Positions 1-12,239 of a stretch of 50,649 bases of DNA are shown piece by piece. Source of the DNA: Mangrovactinospora gilvigrisea (lineage in GTDB: Bacteria > Actinomycetota > Actinomycetes > Streptomycetales > Streptomycetaceae); assembly GCF_001879105.1 (NCBI RefSeq), contig NZ_MLCF01000144.1, forward strand, positions 1 to 50,649. Reading direction: 5' to 3'. Position 1 is the first letter of the stretch. Each line of letters begins with the position of its first letter. The notes under the pieces were generated by a model that saw nothing but the letters and a program-made list of their open reading frames with translations, did no database searches and was not told the DNA's origin. A program made the position numbers and the translations under genes.

Positions 1-97
1 CCGGCTGCGAGACGAAGAGCCGCTCCGCCGCGGCCGTCAGGCTGCCGTGCTCGGCCACCGCCGCGAAGTACCGCAGCAGCCGTGTGTCCACGTCCAT
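1..97 (-). CDS. LysR-family transcriptional regulator, N-terminal fragment
   Basis: Only the first 32 codons are in the window; the gene runs off the left edge. The start is the ATG read leftwards from 97. The peptide begins MDVDTRLLRYFAAVAEHGSL and continues TAAAERLFVSQP, the typical start of a LysR winged-helix DNA-binding domain (helix, turn, then the S-Q-P of the recognition helix). Target and effector cannot be inferred. It is divergent from the DoxX-like gene at 159, with 61 bases between the starts, so it may control that gene, as LysR regulators often do with divergent neighbours. The family call is fairly sure; the role is inference. Confidence 0.8.
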   Translation of the reverse strand, partial: MDVDTRLLRYFAAVAEHGSLTAAAERLFVSQP

Positions 98-158
98 GCC
101 ACCAGGTTATAGAAGCAGGTATTGGACGGTGCCGAGGTCGCGGCGAAGGCTGGGGAGC

Positions 159-3405
<3,247 letters not shown>

Positions 3406-3430
3406 AATCAGACCTTAATAGCGGGCAAAG

Positions 3431-3476
3431 CACGAGGGCCGCTCGATTCGCTCCGGCGAACCGGGCGGCCCTCGTG
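3431..3476 (+). terminator. Two-tier hairpin after aconitase
   Basis: CACGAGGGCCGC (3431-3442) pairs perfectly with GCGGCCCTCGTG (3465-3476). The loop contains a second hairpin, TTCGC (3447-3451) with GCGAA (3456-3460). There is no U-run, as is usual in streptomycetes. It probably ends the aconitase transcript before the permease gene. Confidence 0.75.
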
Positions 3477-3520
3477 TTGCCCTTGCAATCAGCCCAGTGC
3501 AGCGTGTGGGATCGGCCAAC

Positions 3521-5026
3521 ATGGCCCATCCATCGGCAAATTCCAAGCAAAGCCCTCCGCGGCACAGTGTCTTCCGCACCAAATCCATCGAGCAGGCGAT
3601 CCAGGACACCGAGGAGCCCGAGCACCGCCTCCGCCGGGACCTCTCCGCCTTCGACCTCACCGTGTTCGGCGTCGGCGTCCTCATCGGCACCGGCATCTTC
3701 GTCCTGACGGGCACCGCGGCGAAGAACAACGGCGGTCCGGCGGTGGCCCTGTCGTTCGTGGTCGCCGGCATCGTCTGCGCCTGCGCGGCGCTGTGCTACG
3801 CCGAGTTCGCGTCCACCATCCCGGTCGCCGGGTCGGCCTACACCTTCTCCTACGCGTCGCTGGGCGAACTGCCCGCCTGGATCATCGGCTGGGACCTGGT
3901 CCTGGAACTGGCCCTCGCCGCCGCGGTGGTGGCGGTCGGCTGGTCCGGCTACGCGGTCTCGCTGCTCGACACGATGGGCCTGCACCTGCCCGCCTCGATC
4001 GCCGGCGGGACGGAGCACAGCTGGGGCTTCAACCTGCCCGCCGCCCTGCTGGTCGTCGTGATCACCCTGGTGGTGATGCGCGGCATCAAGCTGACGTCCA
4101 CGGTCACCACCGTCATCGTGGCGATCAAGTCGGCCGTGGTGCTGGCCACCGTCGTCGTTGGCCTCTTCTACGTCAGGAGCGCCAACTACCACCCGTTCAT
4201 CCCGCCCGCCCGACCCACCCCGAGCAGCAGCGGCCTGAAGGCCGCGCTCATCCAGGTGATCACCGGATTCACCCCGACCAGCTTCGGCGTGATGGGGATC
4301 TTCTTCGCCGCCGCCGTGGTCTTCTTCGCCTACATCGGCTTCGACGTGGTCTCCACCGCGGCCGAGGAGACCCGCAACCCGAAGCGGGACCTGCCGATCG
4401 GCATCATCGCCTCACTGGCCATCTGCACCGTCGCCTATGTCGCGGTCACCCTGGTCGTCACCGGGATGCAGAAGTACACCCGGCTGTCCGAGACGGCGCC
4501 GCTCGCGGACGCCTTCAAGGCAGTCGGCCAGGACTGGATGGCGACCCTCATCAGCATCGGCGTGGTCTTCGGACTCGCCTCCGTGGTCATGATCCTGATC
4601 CTCGGTCAGAGCCGGGTCTTCTTCGCCATGAGCCGCGACCGGCTGCTCCCCGAGGCGTTCTCCAAGGTCCATCCGCGCTATCGCACGCCCTATCGGACCA
4701 CCGCCCTGCTGGGCACCGTGGTGGCCGTGGTGGCCGGCGTCATCCCGCTGCAGGCGCTGGCCGAGCTGGTCAACATCGGCACCCTCTTCGCCTTCGTGGT
4801 GGTCTCCATCGGGGTGATCGTGCTCCGCCGCACCCGCCCCGACCTGCCGCGCTCGTTCCGGGCCCCCTGGGTGCCGGTGCTGCCGATCATCTCCACGGTC
4901 TTCTGCCTGTGGCTGATGCTCAACCTCCCCACCGAGACCTGGATCCGGTTCCTCGTCTGGATGGCCGCGGGCTTCGTGGTGTACTTCGCCTACGGCCACC
5001 GCCGCAGCCGGATCGCCGACCGCTGA
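3521..5026 (+). CDS. APC-superfamily amino acid permease (cationic amino acid transporter type)
   Basis: A 501-residue inner-membrane transporter with about 12 membrane segments. The first carries the APC signature FGVGVLIGTGIFVLTGT, and FAYIGFDVVSTAAEETRNP is the conserved segment with the helix break. It most resembles CAT/YfnA-type proton-coupled amino acid importers. Substrate is not readable from sequence. The ATG at 3521 is preferred over a GTG 24 bases upstream because it has a purine-rich GGGATCGG stretch in front, although neither has a strong ribosome site. It is separated from aconitase by a terminator hairpin and stands alone. Family call sure; substrate unknown. Confidence 0.9.
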   Translation: MAHPSANSKQSPPRHSVFRTKSIEQAIQDTEEPEHRLRRDLSAFDLTVFGVGVLIGTGIFVLTGTAAKNNGGPAVALSFVVAGIVCACAALCYAEFASTIPVAGSAYTFSYASLGELPAWIIGWDLVLELALAAAVVAVGWSGYAVSLLDTMGLHLPASIAGGTEHSWGFNLPAALLVVVITLVVMRGIKLTSTVTTVIVAIKSAVVLATVVVGLFYVRSANYHPFIPPARPTPSSSGLKAALIQVITGFTPTSFGVMGIFFAAAVVFFAYIGFDVVSTAAEETRNPKRDLPIGIIASLAICTVAYVAVTLVVTGMQKYTRLSETAPLADAFKAVGQDWMATLISIGVVFGLASVVMILILGQSRVFFAMSRDRLLPEAFSKVHPRYRTPYRTTALLGTVVAVVAGVIPLQALAELVNIGTLFAFVVVSIGVIVLRRTRPDLPRSFRAPWVPVLPIISTVFCLWLMLNLPTETWIRFLVWMAAGFVVYFAYGHRRSRIADR

Positions 5027-5141
5027 CGGGGGCCGCGGAGGCGCCGTCCGGACCGAGGTGGGGGCGGCGCCCGGCGAAAAGGATTCCAGTGCGACCCTTG
5101 ACGCGAGACAAGGGCGTTCGCTCTGCTGGGAGTTCACAAGT

Positions 5142-5149
5142 TGTATACA
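5142..5149. promoter_or_regulatory. TGTATACA palindrome upstream of the ROK repressor
   Basis: A perfect 8-bp palindrome in AGTTGTATACACG, 101 bases before the ROK start. A TTGACG at 5098-5103 could be a -35 element upstream of it. It might be an autoregulatory operator, but it is short and could be chance. Confidence 0.3.
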
Positions 5150-5249
5150 CGCCGTGCGGGTGCGTTCATCCGGAGCCGATCCGGACGACGGCCGCCCGCG
5201 CGGTGGCGCCGTGCAGCGCGGCCCGGCGCCGACGAGAGGATGGACACGG

Positions 5250-6443
5250 ATGAGCGTGGAGACGCCGGGATCGCAGTCGTCCCTGCACCGGGCGAATCTC
5301 GACCGGGTGCTGCAGGCCGTGCGGATGGCCGGATCCCTCACCCAGGCCGAGATCGCCCGCACCACCGGCCTGTCCGCCGCGACCGTGTCCAACATCGTGC
5401 GCGAGCTGCGCGGCGCCGGCACGGTGGTGGTCACCCCGACCACCTCCACCGGCGGCCGCAGGGCCCGCAGCGTGGCGCTGAGCGAGGACGCCGGCCTGGT
5501 GGTCGGCGTCGACTTCGGCCACTCCCATCTGCGGGTCGCGGTGGGCAACCTGGCCCACCGGGTGCTCGCCGAGCAGCTGGAGCCGGTGGACGTGGACGCC
5601 TCCGCCGCCGAGGGCCTGGCCCGCGCCGAGGCGCTGGTGATGCGGCTGCTGCGGGACGTCGACCGCTCCCCGGAGAAGGTCGTCGGGGTCGGCCTGGGCG
5701 TCCCCGGTCCGCTGGACGGCGGCACCGGCGCGATCGGCTCGACGGCGATCCTGCCCGGCTGGGTGGGCGTCCGCCCGGCCCAGGAGCTCTCCGACCGGCT
5801 CGGCATGCCGGTGCACGTCGACAACGACGCGAACCTCGGCGCGCTGGGCGAGCTGGTCTGGGGCGCGGGCCGCGGCCTGGGCGACCTCGCCTACATCAAG
5901 ATCGCCAGCGGCGTCGGCGCCGGGCTGGTGATCAACGGCAGGGTCTACCGCGGACCGGGCGGGACGGCCGGCGAGATCGGCCACTCCACGGTGGACGACT
6001 CGGGGCCGATCTGCCGCTGCGGCAACCGCGGCTGCCTGGAGACCTTCACCAACGCCCGCCATCTGCTGGGCCTGCTGGCCGGCAGCCACGGGCCGGACCT
6101 GACGGTGCCCCGGATGGTGCGGCTCGCGCAGGCCGGCGACCTGGGCTGCCGCCGGGTGATCGCGGACGTGGGGCGGCAGGTCGGCACGGCCGTCGCCGAC
6201 CTGTGCAATCTGCTCAACCCCAGCCGCGTGATCCTCGGCGGGGACCTGGCGGGCGCGGGGGAGCTGCTGCTGGAGCCGATCCGCGAGACGGTGGCGCGGC
6301 ACGCGATCCCGTCCGCGGCGCAGCAGTTGAGCGTGGTCGCGGGGACGCTGGGCTCGCGCGCCGAGGTGCTGGGCGCGCTGGCGCTGGCGATGTCGGAGTC
6401 GGGGGACGCGACGGCGGCGGGAGCCGCGGCCGTGGCGGTCTGA
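5250..6443 (+). CDS. rok7B7: ROK-family transcriptional repressor (Rok7B7-like)
   Basis: A 397-residue regulator. The N-terminal winged helix-turn-helix (about 25-65; LTQAEIARTTGLSAATVSN) is followed by a ROK sugar-kinase-like fold. The ROK zinc site is present: His245 in GEIGHSTV and Cys255, Cys257, Cys262 in CRCGNRGC. The start is ATG 5250, with GAGAGGA nine bases upstream. The gene lies directly before a xylose-type ABC transporter operon in the same direction, the arrangement of S. coelicolor SCO6008 (rok7B7), which represses xylFGH and affects carbon catabolite repression and antibiotic production. The symbol is given on family plus context; effector binding is inferred. Confidence 0.88.
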   Translation: MSVETPGSQSSLHRANLDRVLQAVRMAGSLTQAEIARTTGLSAATVSNIVRELRGAGTVVVTPTTSTGGRRARSVALSEDAGLVVGVDFGHSHLRVAVGNLAHRVLAEQLEPVDVDASAAEGLARAEALVMRLLRDVDRSPEKVVGVGLGVPGPLDGGTGAIGSTAILPGWVGVRPAQELSDRLGMPVHVDNDANLGALGELVWGAGRGLGDLAYIKIASGVGAGLVINGRVYRGPGGTAGEIGHSTVDDSGPICRCGNRGCLETFTNARHLLGLLAGSHGPDLTVPRMVRLAQAGDLGCRRVIADVGRQVGTAVADLCNLLNPSRVILGGDLAGAGELLLEPIRETVARHAIPSAAQQLSVVAGTLGSRAEVLGALALAMSESGDATAAGAAAVAV

Positions 6444-6479
6444 GCGGCGGGCCGCTCCCCGGTCGCCCGCGCGGTTCGC

Positions 6480-6499
6480 CGCGCCCCTTACGGGGCGCG
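6480..6499 (+). terminator. GCGCCCC-type hairpin after rok7B7
   Basis: CGCGCCCC (6480-6487) pairs with GGGGCGCG (6492-6499) around TTAC, 37 bases after the ROK stop. It is preceded by GTTCGCC, as in the copy at 27638, so it is both a likely terminator and a member of a dispersed hairpin family common in streptomycetes. Confidence 0.7.
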
Positions 6500-6624
6500 A
6501 TCTCGCGGCGGGACGCAAGATCGGGCAAGCCGGGAAAACGGCGCACTTTCTGCCCCGTTGCATCTATGAACGCTTCGGGCGGATAACGAATAGGTGCTCC
6601 AAAGGCCAAGTCTGCATTCACTTA

Positions 6625-6637
6625 TTGACGCCTTGCC
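6625..6637 (+). promoter_or_regulatory. Candidate Rok7B7 operator and -35 box of the xyl operon
   Basis: TTGACGCCTTGCC lies 67 bases before the xylF start. It matches 12 of 13 positions of the consensus TTKAMKHSTTSAV that I recall for Rok7B7 sites. Its TTGACG could also be a -35 hexamer, so repressor binding would block RNA polymerase. The -10 is not obvious. The consensus is from memory. Confidence 0.45.
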
Positions 6638-6703
6638 AAGTCGGGGAGTTGACTGCGTCCCACCTCGGCCGCATCGTGGCGGCCTCGTCAGGGAGGTTTC
6701 CCC

Positions 6704-7816
6704 ATGCACGCAACGACGCGTCGCGCCGTCATCGCCGCAGCCGCCGTCTCGATGGCCGTGAGCCTGGCAGCCTGTGGCAAGGCCGGCTCATCGTCCTCCT
6801 CCTCGGGGTCCTCGGGCTCCAAGTCCCCGAGCTCCGCCAGCGGCAAGATCGGGCTGCTGCTGCCCGAGAACCAGACCACGCGCTACGAGTCCTTCGACCG
6901 TCCGATCATCACGAAGACGATCAAGAAGGAATGCCCGAAGTGCGAGATCGACTACCAGAACGCGGGCGGCCACGCCGACCAGCAGACCCAGCAGATGACC
7001 GCCGCGATCAACAACGGTGACAAGGTCATCATCGTCGACCCGCAGGACTACAAGGCGATCGCCAGCTCGGTGAAGACCGCCGTGGCCAAGGGCATCAAGG
7101 TCATCGCGTACGACCGGTTCGCCGAGGGCCCGCTCTCCGGCTACGTCTCCTTCGACAACACCAAGATCGGCCAGCAGCAGGGCCAGGCCCTCCTGACCGC
7201 GCTCGGCTCGAAGGCCACGCCGTCCGCCAAGGTCGTCATGATCAACGGTCTGGAGTCCGACCCCAACGCGGGCATGTTCAAGGCCGGCGCCGAGTCGGTC
7301 CTCAAGGGCAAGGTCAACATCGCCTACGAGCAGAACGGCGACTGGCTGGCGTCCACCGCCTCCGAGAAGATGACCTCGGCCGTCAACAAGCTGGGCGCCA
7401 AGAACATCGCCGGCGTCTACTCCGCCAACGACGGCATGGCCGCCGCCATCGCCACGGTGATGAAGAGCAACGGCATGTCGGGCAAGCCGCTCACCGGCCA
7501 GGACGCCCAGGTCGACGGCATCCAGCGGATCCTGGCGGGCACGCAGAGCGCCGACATCTACAAGGACTACGCGGCCGAGGGCAAGGTGGCCGGCGAGATG
7601 GCCGTCGCGGCCCTGCAGGGCAAGAAGCTCACCGACGTCGCCACCTCGACGCAGACCAGCACCAGTGGCGACAAGGTCCCCTCGACCCTGCTGACCACCA
7701 AGATCATCACCAAGGCCAACATCAAGCAGACCGTCATCGACGGCGGGCAGCTGACGGTGAAGCAGATCTGCACCTCGGCCTACGCGGCCTTCTGCGCGAA
7801 GGCCGGGCTCAAGTAG
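6704..7816 (+). CDS. xylF: Xylose-type ABC transporter substrate-binding lipoprotein
   Basis: A 370-residue exported sugar-binding protein of the periplasmic binding protein-like type 1 (XylF/RbsB) class. The N-terminus has two arginines, a hydrophobic stretch and the lipobox LAAC with Cys24 as the lipid-modified residue, then a Ser/Gly linker (to about 46). The body reads IGLLLPENQTTRYESFDRP, typical of XylF, with IVDPQDYKAI and GVYSANDGMA as fold landmarks. The start ATG 6704 has GGGAGG eight bases upstream. It is first gene of a binding protein-ATPase-permease operon downstream of the ROK repressor, matching SCO6009-6011. D-xylose is the expected ligand by synteny; other pentoses cannot be excluded. 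Confidence 0.9.
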   Translation: MHATTRRAVIAAAAVSMAVSLAACGKAGSSSSSSGSSGSKSPSSASGKIGLLLPENQTTRYESFDRPIITKTIKKECPKCEIDYQNAGGHADQQTQQMTAAINNGDKVIIVDPQDYKAIASSVKTAVAKGIKVIAYDRFAEGPLSGYVSFDNTKIGQQQGQALLTALGSKATPSAKVVMINGLESDPNAGMFKAGAESVLKGKVNIAYEQNGDWLASTASEKMTSAVNKLGAKNIAGVYSANDGMAAAIATVMKSNGMSGKPLTGQDAQVDGIQRILAGTQSADIYKDYAAEGKVAGEMAVAALQGKKLTDVATSTQTSTSGDKVPSTLLTTKIITKANIKQTVIDGGQLTVKQICTSAYAAFCAKAGLK

Positions 7817-7870
7817 CAGCCGCTCCGCCGGCCGCGGTGCTCCCGTCCCCGGGGGCCCGCGGCAGGCGCA

Positions 7871-7914
7871 CGTCCCCCTCCCCGGCGCCTTCGGGCGCCG
7901 GAGCGCGGGGGACG
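7871..7914 (+). other. Stacked hairpin between xylF and xylG
   Basis: The inner stem CCGGCGCC/GGCGCCGG (7882-7889, 7894-7901) closes a TTCG tetraloop. The outer stem CGTCCCCC (7871-7878) pairs with GGGGGACG (7907-7914). It lies 54 bases after xylF inside the operon. In binding-protein operons such structures usually act as partial terminators or protect the upstream mRNA, so more binding protein than membrane complex is made. Confidence 0.75.
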
Positions 7915-7973
7915 GCTTCCCGAAGGATTTGCAGCCCCGCCCGCGGCAACGGGTGGCAAAGGAGTTGGTTCAC

Positions 7974-8753
7974 GTGGAAAGCGCACCCGTACTGGCGTTG
8001 CGCGGGGTCTCCAAGCGGTTCGGTGCCGTCCAGGCCCTGACCGACGTCGAGTTGGAGGTCCATGCCGGCGAGGTCGTCGCCCTGGTCGGCGACAACGGTG
8101 CCGGAAAGTCGACCCTGGTCAAGACGATCGCCGGGGTTCACCCCATCGATGAGGGCGCCATCGAGTGGGAGGGGCGCGAGGTCGCCATCCACCGGCCCAA
8201 CGACGCCCAGACGCTGGGCATCGCGACCGTCTACCAGGATCTCGCCCTCTGCGACAACCTCGACGTGGTCGGCAACCTCTTCCTCGGCGCCGAGGTGCTC
8301 CGGGGCGGGGTGCTGGACGAGGTCACCATGGAGCAGAAGTCCCGCGAGCTGCTGGACACCCTCTCCATCCGCATCCCCAGCGTCCGGATCCCGATCGCCG
8401 GCCTCTCCGGCGGCCAGCGCCAGGTCGTGGCGATCGCCCGCGCCCTGGTCGGCGACCCCAAGCTGGTGATCCTGGACGAGCCCACCGCCGCCCTCGGCGT
8501 GGAGCAGACGGCCCAGGTCCTGGACCTGGTCGAGCGGCTCCGCGAGCGCGGCCTCGCGGTCATTCTCATCAGCCACAACATGGCCGACGTGACGGCCGTG
8601 GCGGACCGCGTCTCGGTGCTGCGACTCGGCCGCAACAACGGCGACTTCACCGTCGCCGACACCAGCAACGAACAGATCATCGCCGCGATCACCGGCGCCA
8701 CCGACAATGCGGTGACCCGTCGCAAGGCCCGGACGACGGAGGCTGCGCAGTGA
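7974..8753 (+). CDS. xylG: Sugar ABC transporter ATP-binding protein, single-domain XylG
   Basis: Cytoplasmic ATPase of the xylose-type importer, 259 residues. Walker A is GDNGAGKST, the signature LSGGQRQ, and Walker B LVILDEPTAALG, followed by the H-loop ISHN. E. coli XylG and RbsA are about 500 residues with two ATPase halves; this one has a single half and must work as a homodimer. The GTG at 7974 is chosen because AAGGAG sits nine bases before it; a TTG 45 bases upstream would give an unlikely extension. Its stop overlaps the permease start (GTGA), so the two are translationally coupled. Confidence 0.9.
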   Translation: MESAPVLALRGVSKRFGAVQALTDVELEVHAGEVVALVGDNGAGKSTLVKTIAGVHPIDEGAIEWEGREVAIHRPNDAQTLGIATVYQDLALCDNLDVVGNLFLGAEVLRGGVLDEVTMEQKSRELLDTLSIRIPSVRIPIAGLSGGQRQVVAIARALVGDPKLVILDEPTAALGVEQTAQVLDLVERLRERGLAVILISHNMADVTAVADRVSVLRLGRNNGDFTVADTSNEQIIAAITGATDNAVTRRKARTTEAAQ

Positions 8754-10066
8754 GCACCCAGGACGACACCGGAAAGGCCGCCCCGGTGAACACCACCAAG
8801 GCCGCCGCCACCGCCGAGACCGCGGTTCCCGGAGCCGCGTTCGACCCGCGCCTGCTCATCCGCGAGGAGGGGCTCAAGGGCTACCTCACCGAGTTCAAGC
8901 GCAAGGTCAAGGGCGGCGAGCTCGGCTCCCTCCCGGTGGTCATCGGCCTCATCGTCATCTGGGGCATCTTCCAGGGCGAGAACAGCAGCTTCCTGACCGC
9001 CGGGAACCTCTCCAGCATCCTCTACTACGTCGCCGGCACCGGACTGATCTCCGTCGGACTGGTGTTCGTGCTGCTGCTCGGCGAGATCGACCTCTCGGTC
9101 GCCTCGGTGAGCGGACTCTGCTCGGCGGTCTTCGGGGTGCTCGCCGTCAACCACGGCATGAACGCCTGGCTGGCGACGATCCTCGCGCTGCTGACCGGCG
9201 CGGCGATCGGCGCCCTGCACGGCTGGTTCTTCGCCAAGATCGGGGTGCCGGCCTTCGTGGTCACCCTCGCCGGCAACCTGGCCTGGAACGGCCTGATGAT
9301 CAAGGTGCTGGGGCAGAGCGGCTCCATCAACCTGAGCGCCAAGGGGCTCTTCTCCTTCCTCGGCATCGGCAACTCCGCCTTCTTCATGGGCGCGGACATC
9401 GCCGGCGGCTACCTGCTGGCGGTCCTCGCCACCGCGGCGATGCTGATCTCCTCGCTGCTGGAGCGGCGCCGCCGGGTGCAGGCGGGCGTGCCGGCCCGGC
9501 CGTTCAGCGAGATCCTGCTGCGCACCGGGCTGCTGGCGGTGGCGGTCTTCCTCACCGCCTGGGTGCTCAACCAGTCCACCGGGGTGCCGAACTCGCTGGT
9601 GCTCTTCGGCGTCGTGCTGATCGTCTGCGACTTCGTGCTGCGCCGGACGCCCTTCGGCCGCAAGATCTTCGCGGTCGGCGGCAACATCGAGGCGTCCCGC
9701 CGCGCCGGTATCAGCGTCCCGGCGATCCGGATCTCGGTCTTCGCGATCTCCGGCTTCTTCGCCGCGCTGGGCGGCCTGGTGCTCGCCGCCGAGCAGGGCG
9801 CGGCCAGCACCTCGGCCGGCAGCGGCAACGCGCTGATGCTGGCCATCGCGGCGCCGGTGATCGGCGGCACCAGCCTCTTCGGCGGGCGCGGCCGGATCTG
9901 GTCGGCGCTGCTGGGCATGCTGGTGATCGAGTCGATCACCATGGGCCTGAACCTGCTCAACATGCAGTCTTCGGTGCAGTTCATGATCACCGGTGGGGTG
10001 CTGCTGGCGGCCGTCGTCATCGACTCGGTCTCCCGCCGGACCCAGAAGGCATCGGGACGCGCCTGA
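8750..10066 (+). CDS. xylH: Xylose-type ABC transporter permease
   Basis: A 438-residue membrane protein of the branched-chain/ribose/xylose permease family (BPD_transp_2). A soluble N-terminal stretch of about 55 residues precedes some ten or more hydrophobic segments. The EIDLSVASVSGLC segment and the C-terminal APVIGGTSLFGGRG segment are the family's conserved motifs. The GTG start at 8750 overlaps the xylG stop by four bases, so no separate ribosome site is needed. Forms the channel with XylG and receives sugar from XylF. A 14-bp-stem hairpin ends the operon. Confidence 0.9.
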   Translation: MSTQDDTGKAAPVNTTKAAATAETAVPGAAFDPRLLIREEGLKGYLTEFKRKVKGGELGSLPVVIGLIVIWGIFQGENSSFLTAGNLSSILYYVAGTGLISVGLVFVLLLGEIDLSVASVSGLCSAVFGVLAVNHGMNAWLATILALLTGAAIGALHGWFFAKIGVPAFVVTLAGNLAWNGLMIKVLGQSGSINLSAKGLFSFLGIGNSAFFMGADIAGGYLLAVLATAAMLISSLLERRRRVQAGVPARPFSEILLRTGLLAVAVFLTAWVLNQSTGVPNSLVLFGVVLIVCDFVLRRTPFGRKIFAVGGNIEASRRAGISVPAIRISVFAISGFFAALGGLVLAAEQGAASTSAGSGNALMLAIAAPVIGGTSLFGGRGRIWSALLGMLVIESITMGLNLLNMQSSVQFMITGGVLLAAVVIDSVSRRTQKASGRA

Positions 10067-10121
10067 TTCTGTTGTCCCTATCAGTCACAGGTGCGACGGA
10101 CCTGGTCTGAGCACCACCCGT

Positions 10122-10154
10122 CGGCCCGGCCCGCCTCCTCGGCGGGCCGGGCCG
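10122..10154 (+). terminator. Terminator of the xylFGH operon
   Basis: CGGCCCGGCCCGCC (10122-10135) pairs perfectly over 14 bp with 10141-10154 around a TCCTC loop, 55 bases after the permease stop. It is pure G/C without a U-tract, the usual streptomycete form. Confidence 0.8.
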
Positions 10155-10287
10155 CGGCGGTTCCCCGCGATGTCGTCCGATTGTCGTAAGTATGGGCGGT
10201 TCCGGGTGGGCCTCGGCTCCCTCGCGGGGTGCGGGCACTAGACTCGGTCCGCCGGTTCGTAGCGAGGAAGACCAAGAGGAGGCACGG

Positions 10288-12231
10288 GTGGGCCTGCTAA
10301 CCCGTATCAGGGGACCACGCGATCTCGACCGGCTGTCGTCGGAGCAGCTCGCGGCACTCGCCGACGAGATCCGCGACTTCCTGGTCGAAGAGGTGTCACG
10401 CACCGGGGGCCACCTGGGCCCCAACCTGGGTGTGGTCGAACTGACCATCGCCCTGCATCGCGTCTTCCGCTCCCCGCGCGACAAGATCCTGTTTGATACG
10501 GGCCATCAGTCCTATGTCCACAAGATCCTCACCGGACGTCAGGACTTCGCCTGCTTCAAGGACAAGGGCGGCCTCTCCGGCTACCCGTCGCGCGCCGAGT
10601 CCGAGCACGATGTCATCGAGAACTCCCACGCCTCGACCGTCCTGGGCTACGCGGACGGCCTGGCCAAGGCGAACCAGCTGCGCGGCCGCACCGACCACAA
10701 GGTGGTCGCGGTCATCGGCGACGGGGCGCTCACCGGCGGCATGGCCTGGGAGGCCATGAACAACATCGCCGCCGCCAAGGACCGCCCGCTGGTCATGGTC
10801 GTCAACGACAACGGCCGCTCCTACCAGCCCACGATCGGCGGGCTCGCCAACCACCTGGCGACGCTGCGCACCACCCAGGGCTACGAGAAGTTCCTCTCCT
10901 GGGGCAAGCAGGTGCTGGGCCGCACCCCAGCGCTCGGCCAGCCGATCTACGAGGCGCTGCACGGCGCCAAGAAGGGCCTGAAGGACTTCATCGCCCCCCA
11001 GGGCCTCTTCGAGGACCTGGGGCTGAAGTACATCGGCCCCATCGACGGCCACGACCAGGGCGCCCTGGAGTCCGCGCTGCAGGCCGCGAGCACCTTCGGC
11101 GGCCCCGTGATCGTCCACGTCATCACCGAGAAGGGCCGCGGCTACGAGCCGGCCCGGCGCGACGAGGCCGACCAGTTCCACCAGGTCGGCGTCATCCACC
11201 CGGACACCGGCCTGCCGGTCGAGCAGGCCAAGGCGCGCAGCTGGACGAGCGTCTTCGGGGACGCCATGGTCGAGCTGGGCGACGAGCGCCAGGACATCGT
11301 GGCGATCACCGCCGCGATGATGCTGCCGCTGGGCCTGAAGAAGTTCGCCGAGCGCTTCCCGGAGCGGATCTTCGACGTCGGCATCGCCGAGCAGCACGCC
11401 GCGGTCTCGGCCGCCGGCCTCGCCTCCGGCGGGCTGCACCCGGTCTTCGCCGTCTACGCGACCTTCCTCAACCGGGCGTTCGACCAGGTGCTGATGGACG
11501 TCGCGCTGCACAAGTGCGGCGTCACCTTCGCCCTCGACCGGGCCGGCGTCACCGGCACCGACGGCGCCAGCCACAACGGCATGTGGGACATGTCGATCCT
11601 CCAGGTCGTCCCCGGTCTGCGGCTCGCCGCCCCGCGCGACGCCGAGCAGGTGCGGCTGCAGCTGCGCGAGGCCGTCGAGGTCGAGGACGCGCCCACGGTG
11701 GTCCGCTACTCCAAGGGCACGGTCGGCCCGGCGGTGCCCGCGGTGGGCACCGTCAACGGCATGGACGTGCTGCGCCGCTCCGCCGGCACCGGCGAGGGCC
11801 TGGCGCGCGCGGACGTGCTGGTCGTCTCCATCGGGGCGCTCGCGCCGATGTGCCTGGAGCTCGCCGAGCGCCTCGACGAGCAGGGCATCTCCTCCACGGT
11901 GATCGATCCGCGCTGGGTGAAGCCGGTCAACGAGGGGCTGCCCGGCCTGGCGGCCGAGCACCGGCTGGTCGTCACCGTCGAGGACAACGGCCGGGTGGGC
12001 GGCGTCGGCTCGACGATCGCGCAGGCGCTGCGCGACGCGGACGTGGACGTGCCGCTGCGCGACTTCGGCATCCCGCAGCGCTTCCTGCAGCACGCCAAGC
12101 GGGCGACGGTGCTGGAGGAGATCGGGCTGACGGCCCCGGAGGTGGCGCGGTCGGTGACGGCGCTGATCGCCAAGATGGACGCGCACGCCGACACGTCGGT
12201 GGAGCGCGCCGAGGTGCCCGCGGAGGGCTGA
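10288..12231 (+). CDS. dxs: 1-deoxy-D-xylulose-5-phosphate synthase
   Basis: Thiamine-diphosphate enzyme that condenses pyruvate with glyceraldehyde-3-phosphate, the first step of the MEP isoprenoid pathway (and a precursor route for thiamine and pyridoxal in many bacteria). It has 647 residues, the usual length. The cofactor motif starts at [16 protein letters not shown] and ends in NDN; the transketolase-like centre has [17 protein letters not shown] with the conserved Glu-Gln-His. The GTG start at 10288 has AGAGGAGG six bases upstream. It stands alone between the xylFGH terminator and a very strong bidirectional hairpin. Adjacency to a xylose importer is conserved in streptomycetes, but xylose itself is not the Dxs substrate. 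Confidence 0.97.
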   Translation: MGLLTRIRGPRDLDRLSSEQLAALADEIRDFLVEEVSRTGGHLGPNLGVVELTIALHRVFRSPRDKILFDTGHQSYVHKILTGRQDFACFKDKGGLSGYPSRAESEHDVIENSHASTVLGYADGLAKANQLRGRTDHKVVAVIGDGALTGGMAWEAMNNIAAAKDRPLVMVVNDNGRSYQPTIGGLANHLATLRTTQGYEKFLSWGKQVLGRTPALGQPIYEALHGAKKGLKDFIAPQGLFEDLGLKYIGPIDGHDQGALESALQAASTFGGPVIVHVITEKGRGYEPARRDEADQFHQVGVIHPDTGLPVEQAKARSWTSVFGDAMVELGDERQDIVAITAAMMLPLGLKKFAERFPERIFDVGIAEQHAAVSAAGLASGGLHPVFAVYATFLNRAFDQVLMDVALHKCGVTFALDRAGVTGTDGASHNGMWDMSILQVVPGLRLAAPRDAEQVRLQLREAVEVEDAPTVVRYSKGTVGPAVPAVGTVNGMDVLRRSAGTGEGLARADVLVVSIGALAPMCLELAERLDEQGISSTVIDPRWVKPVNEGLPGLAAEHRLVVTVEDNGRVGGVGSTIAQALRDADVDVPLRDFGIPQRFLQHAKRATVLEEIGLTAPEVARSVTALIAKMDAHADTSVERAEVPAEG

Positions 12232-12239
12232 CGCGGCGT

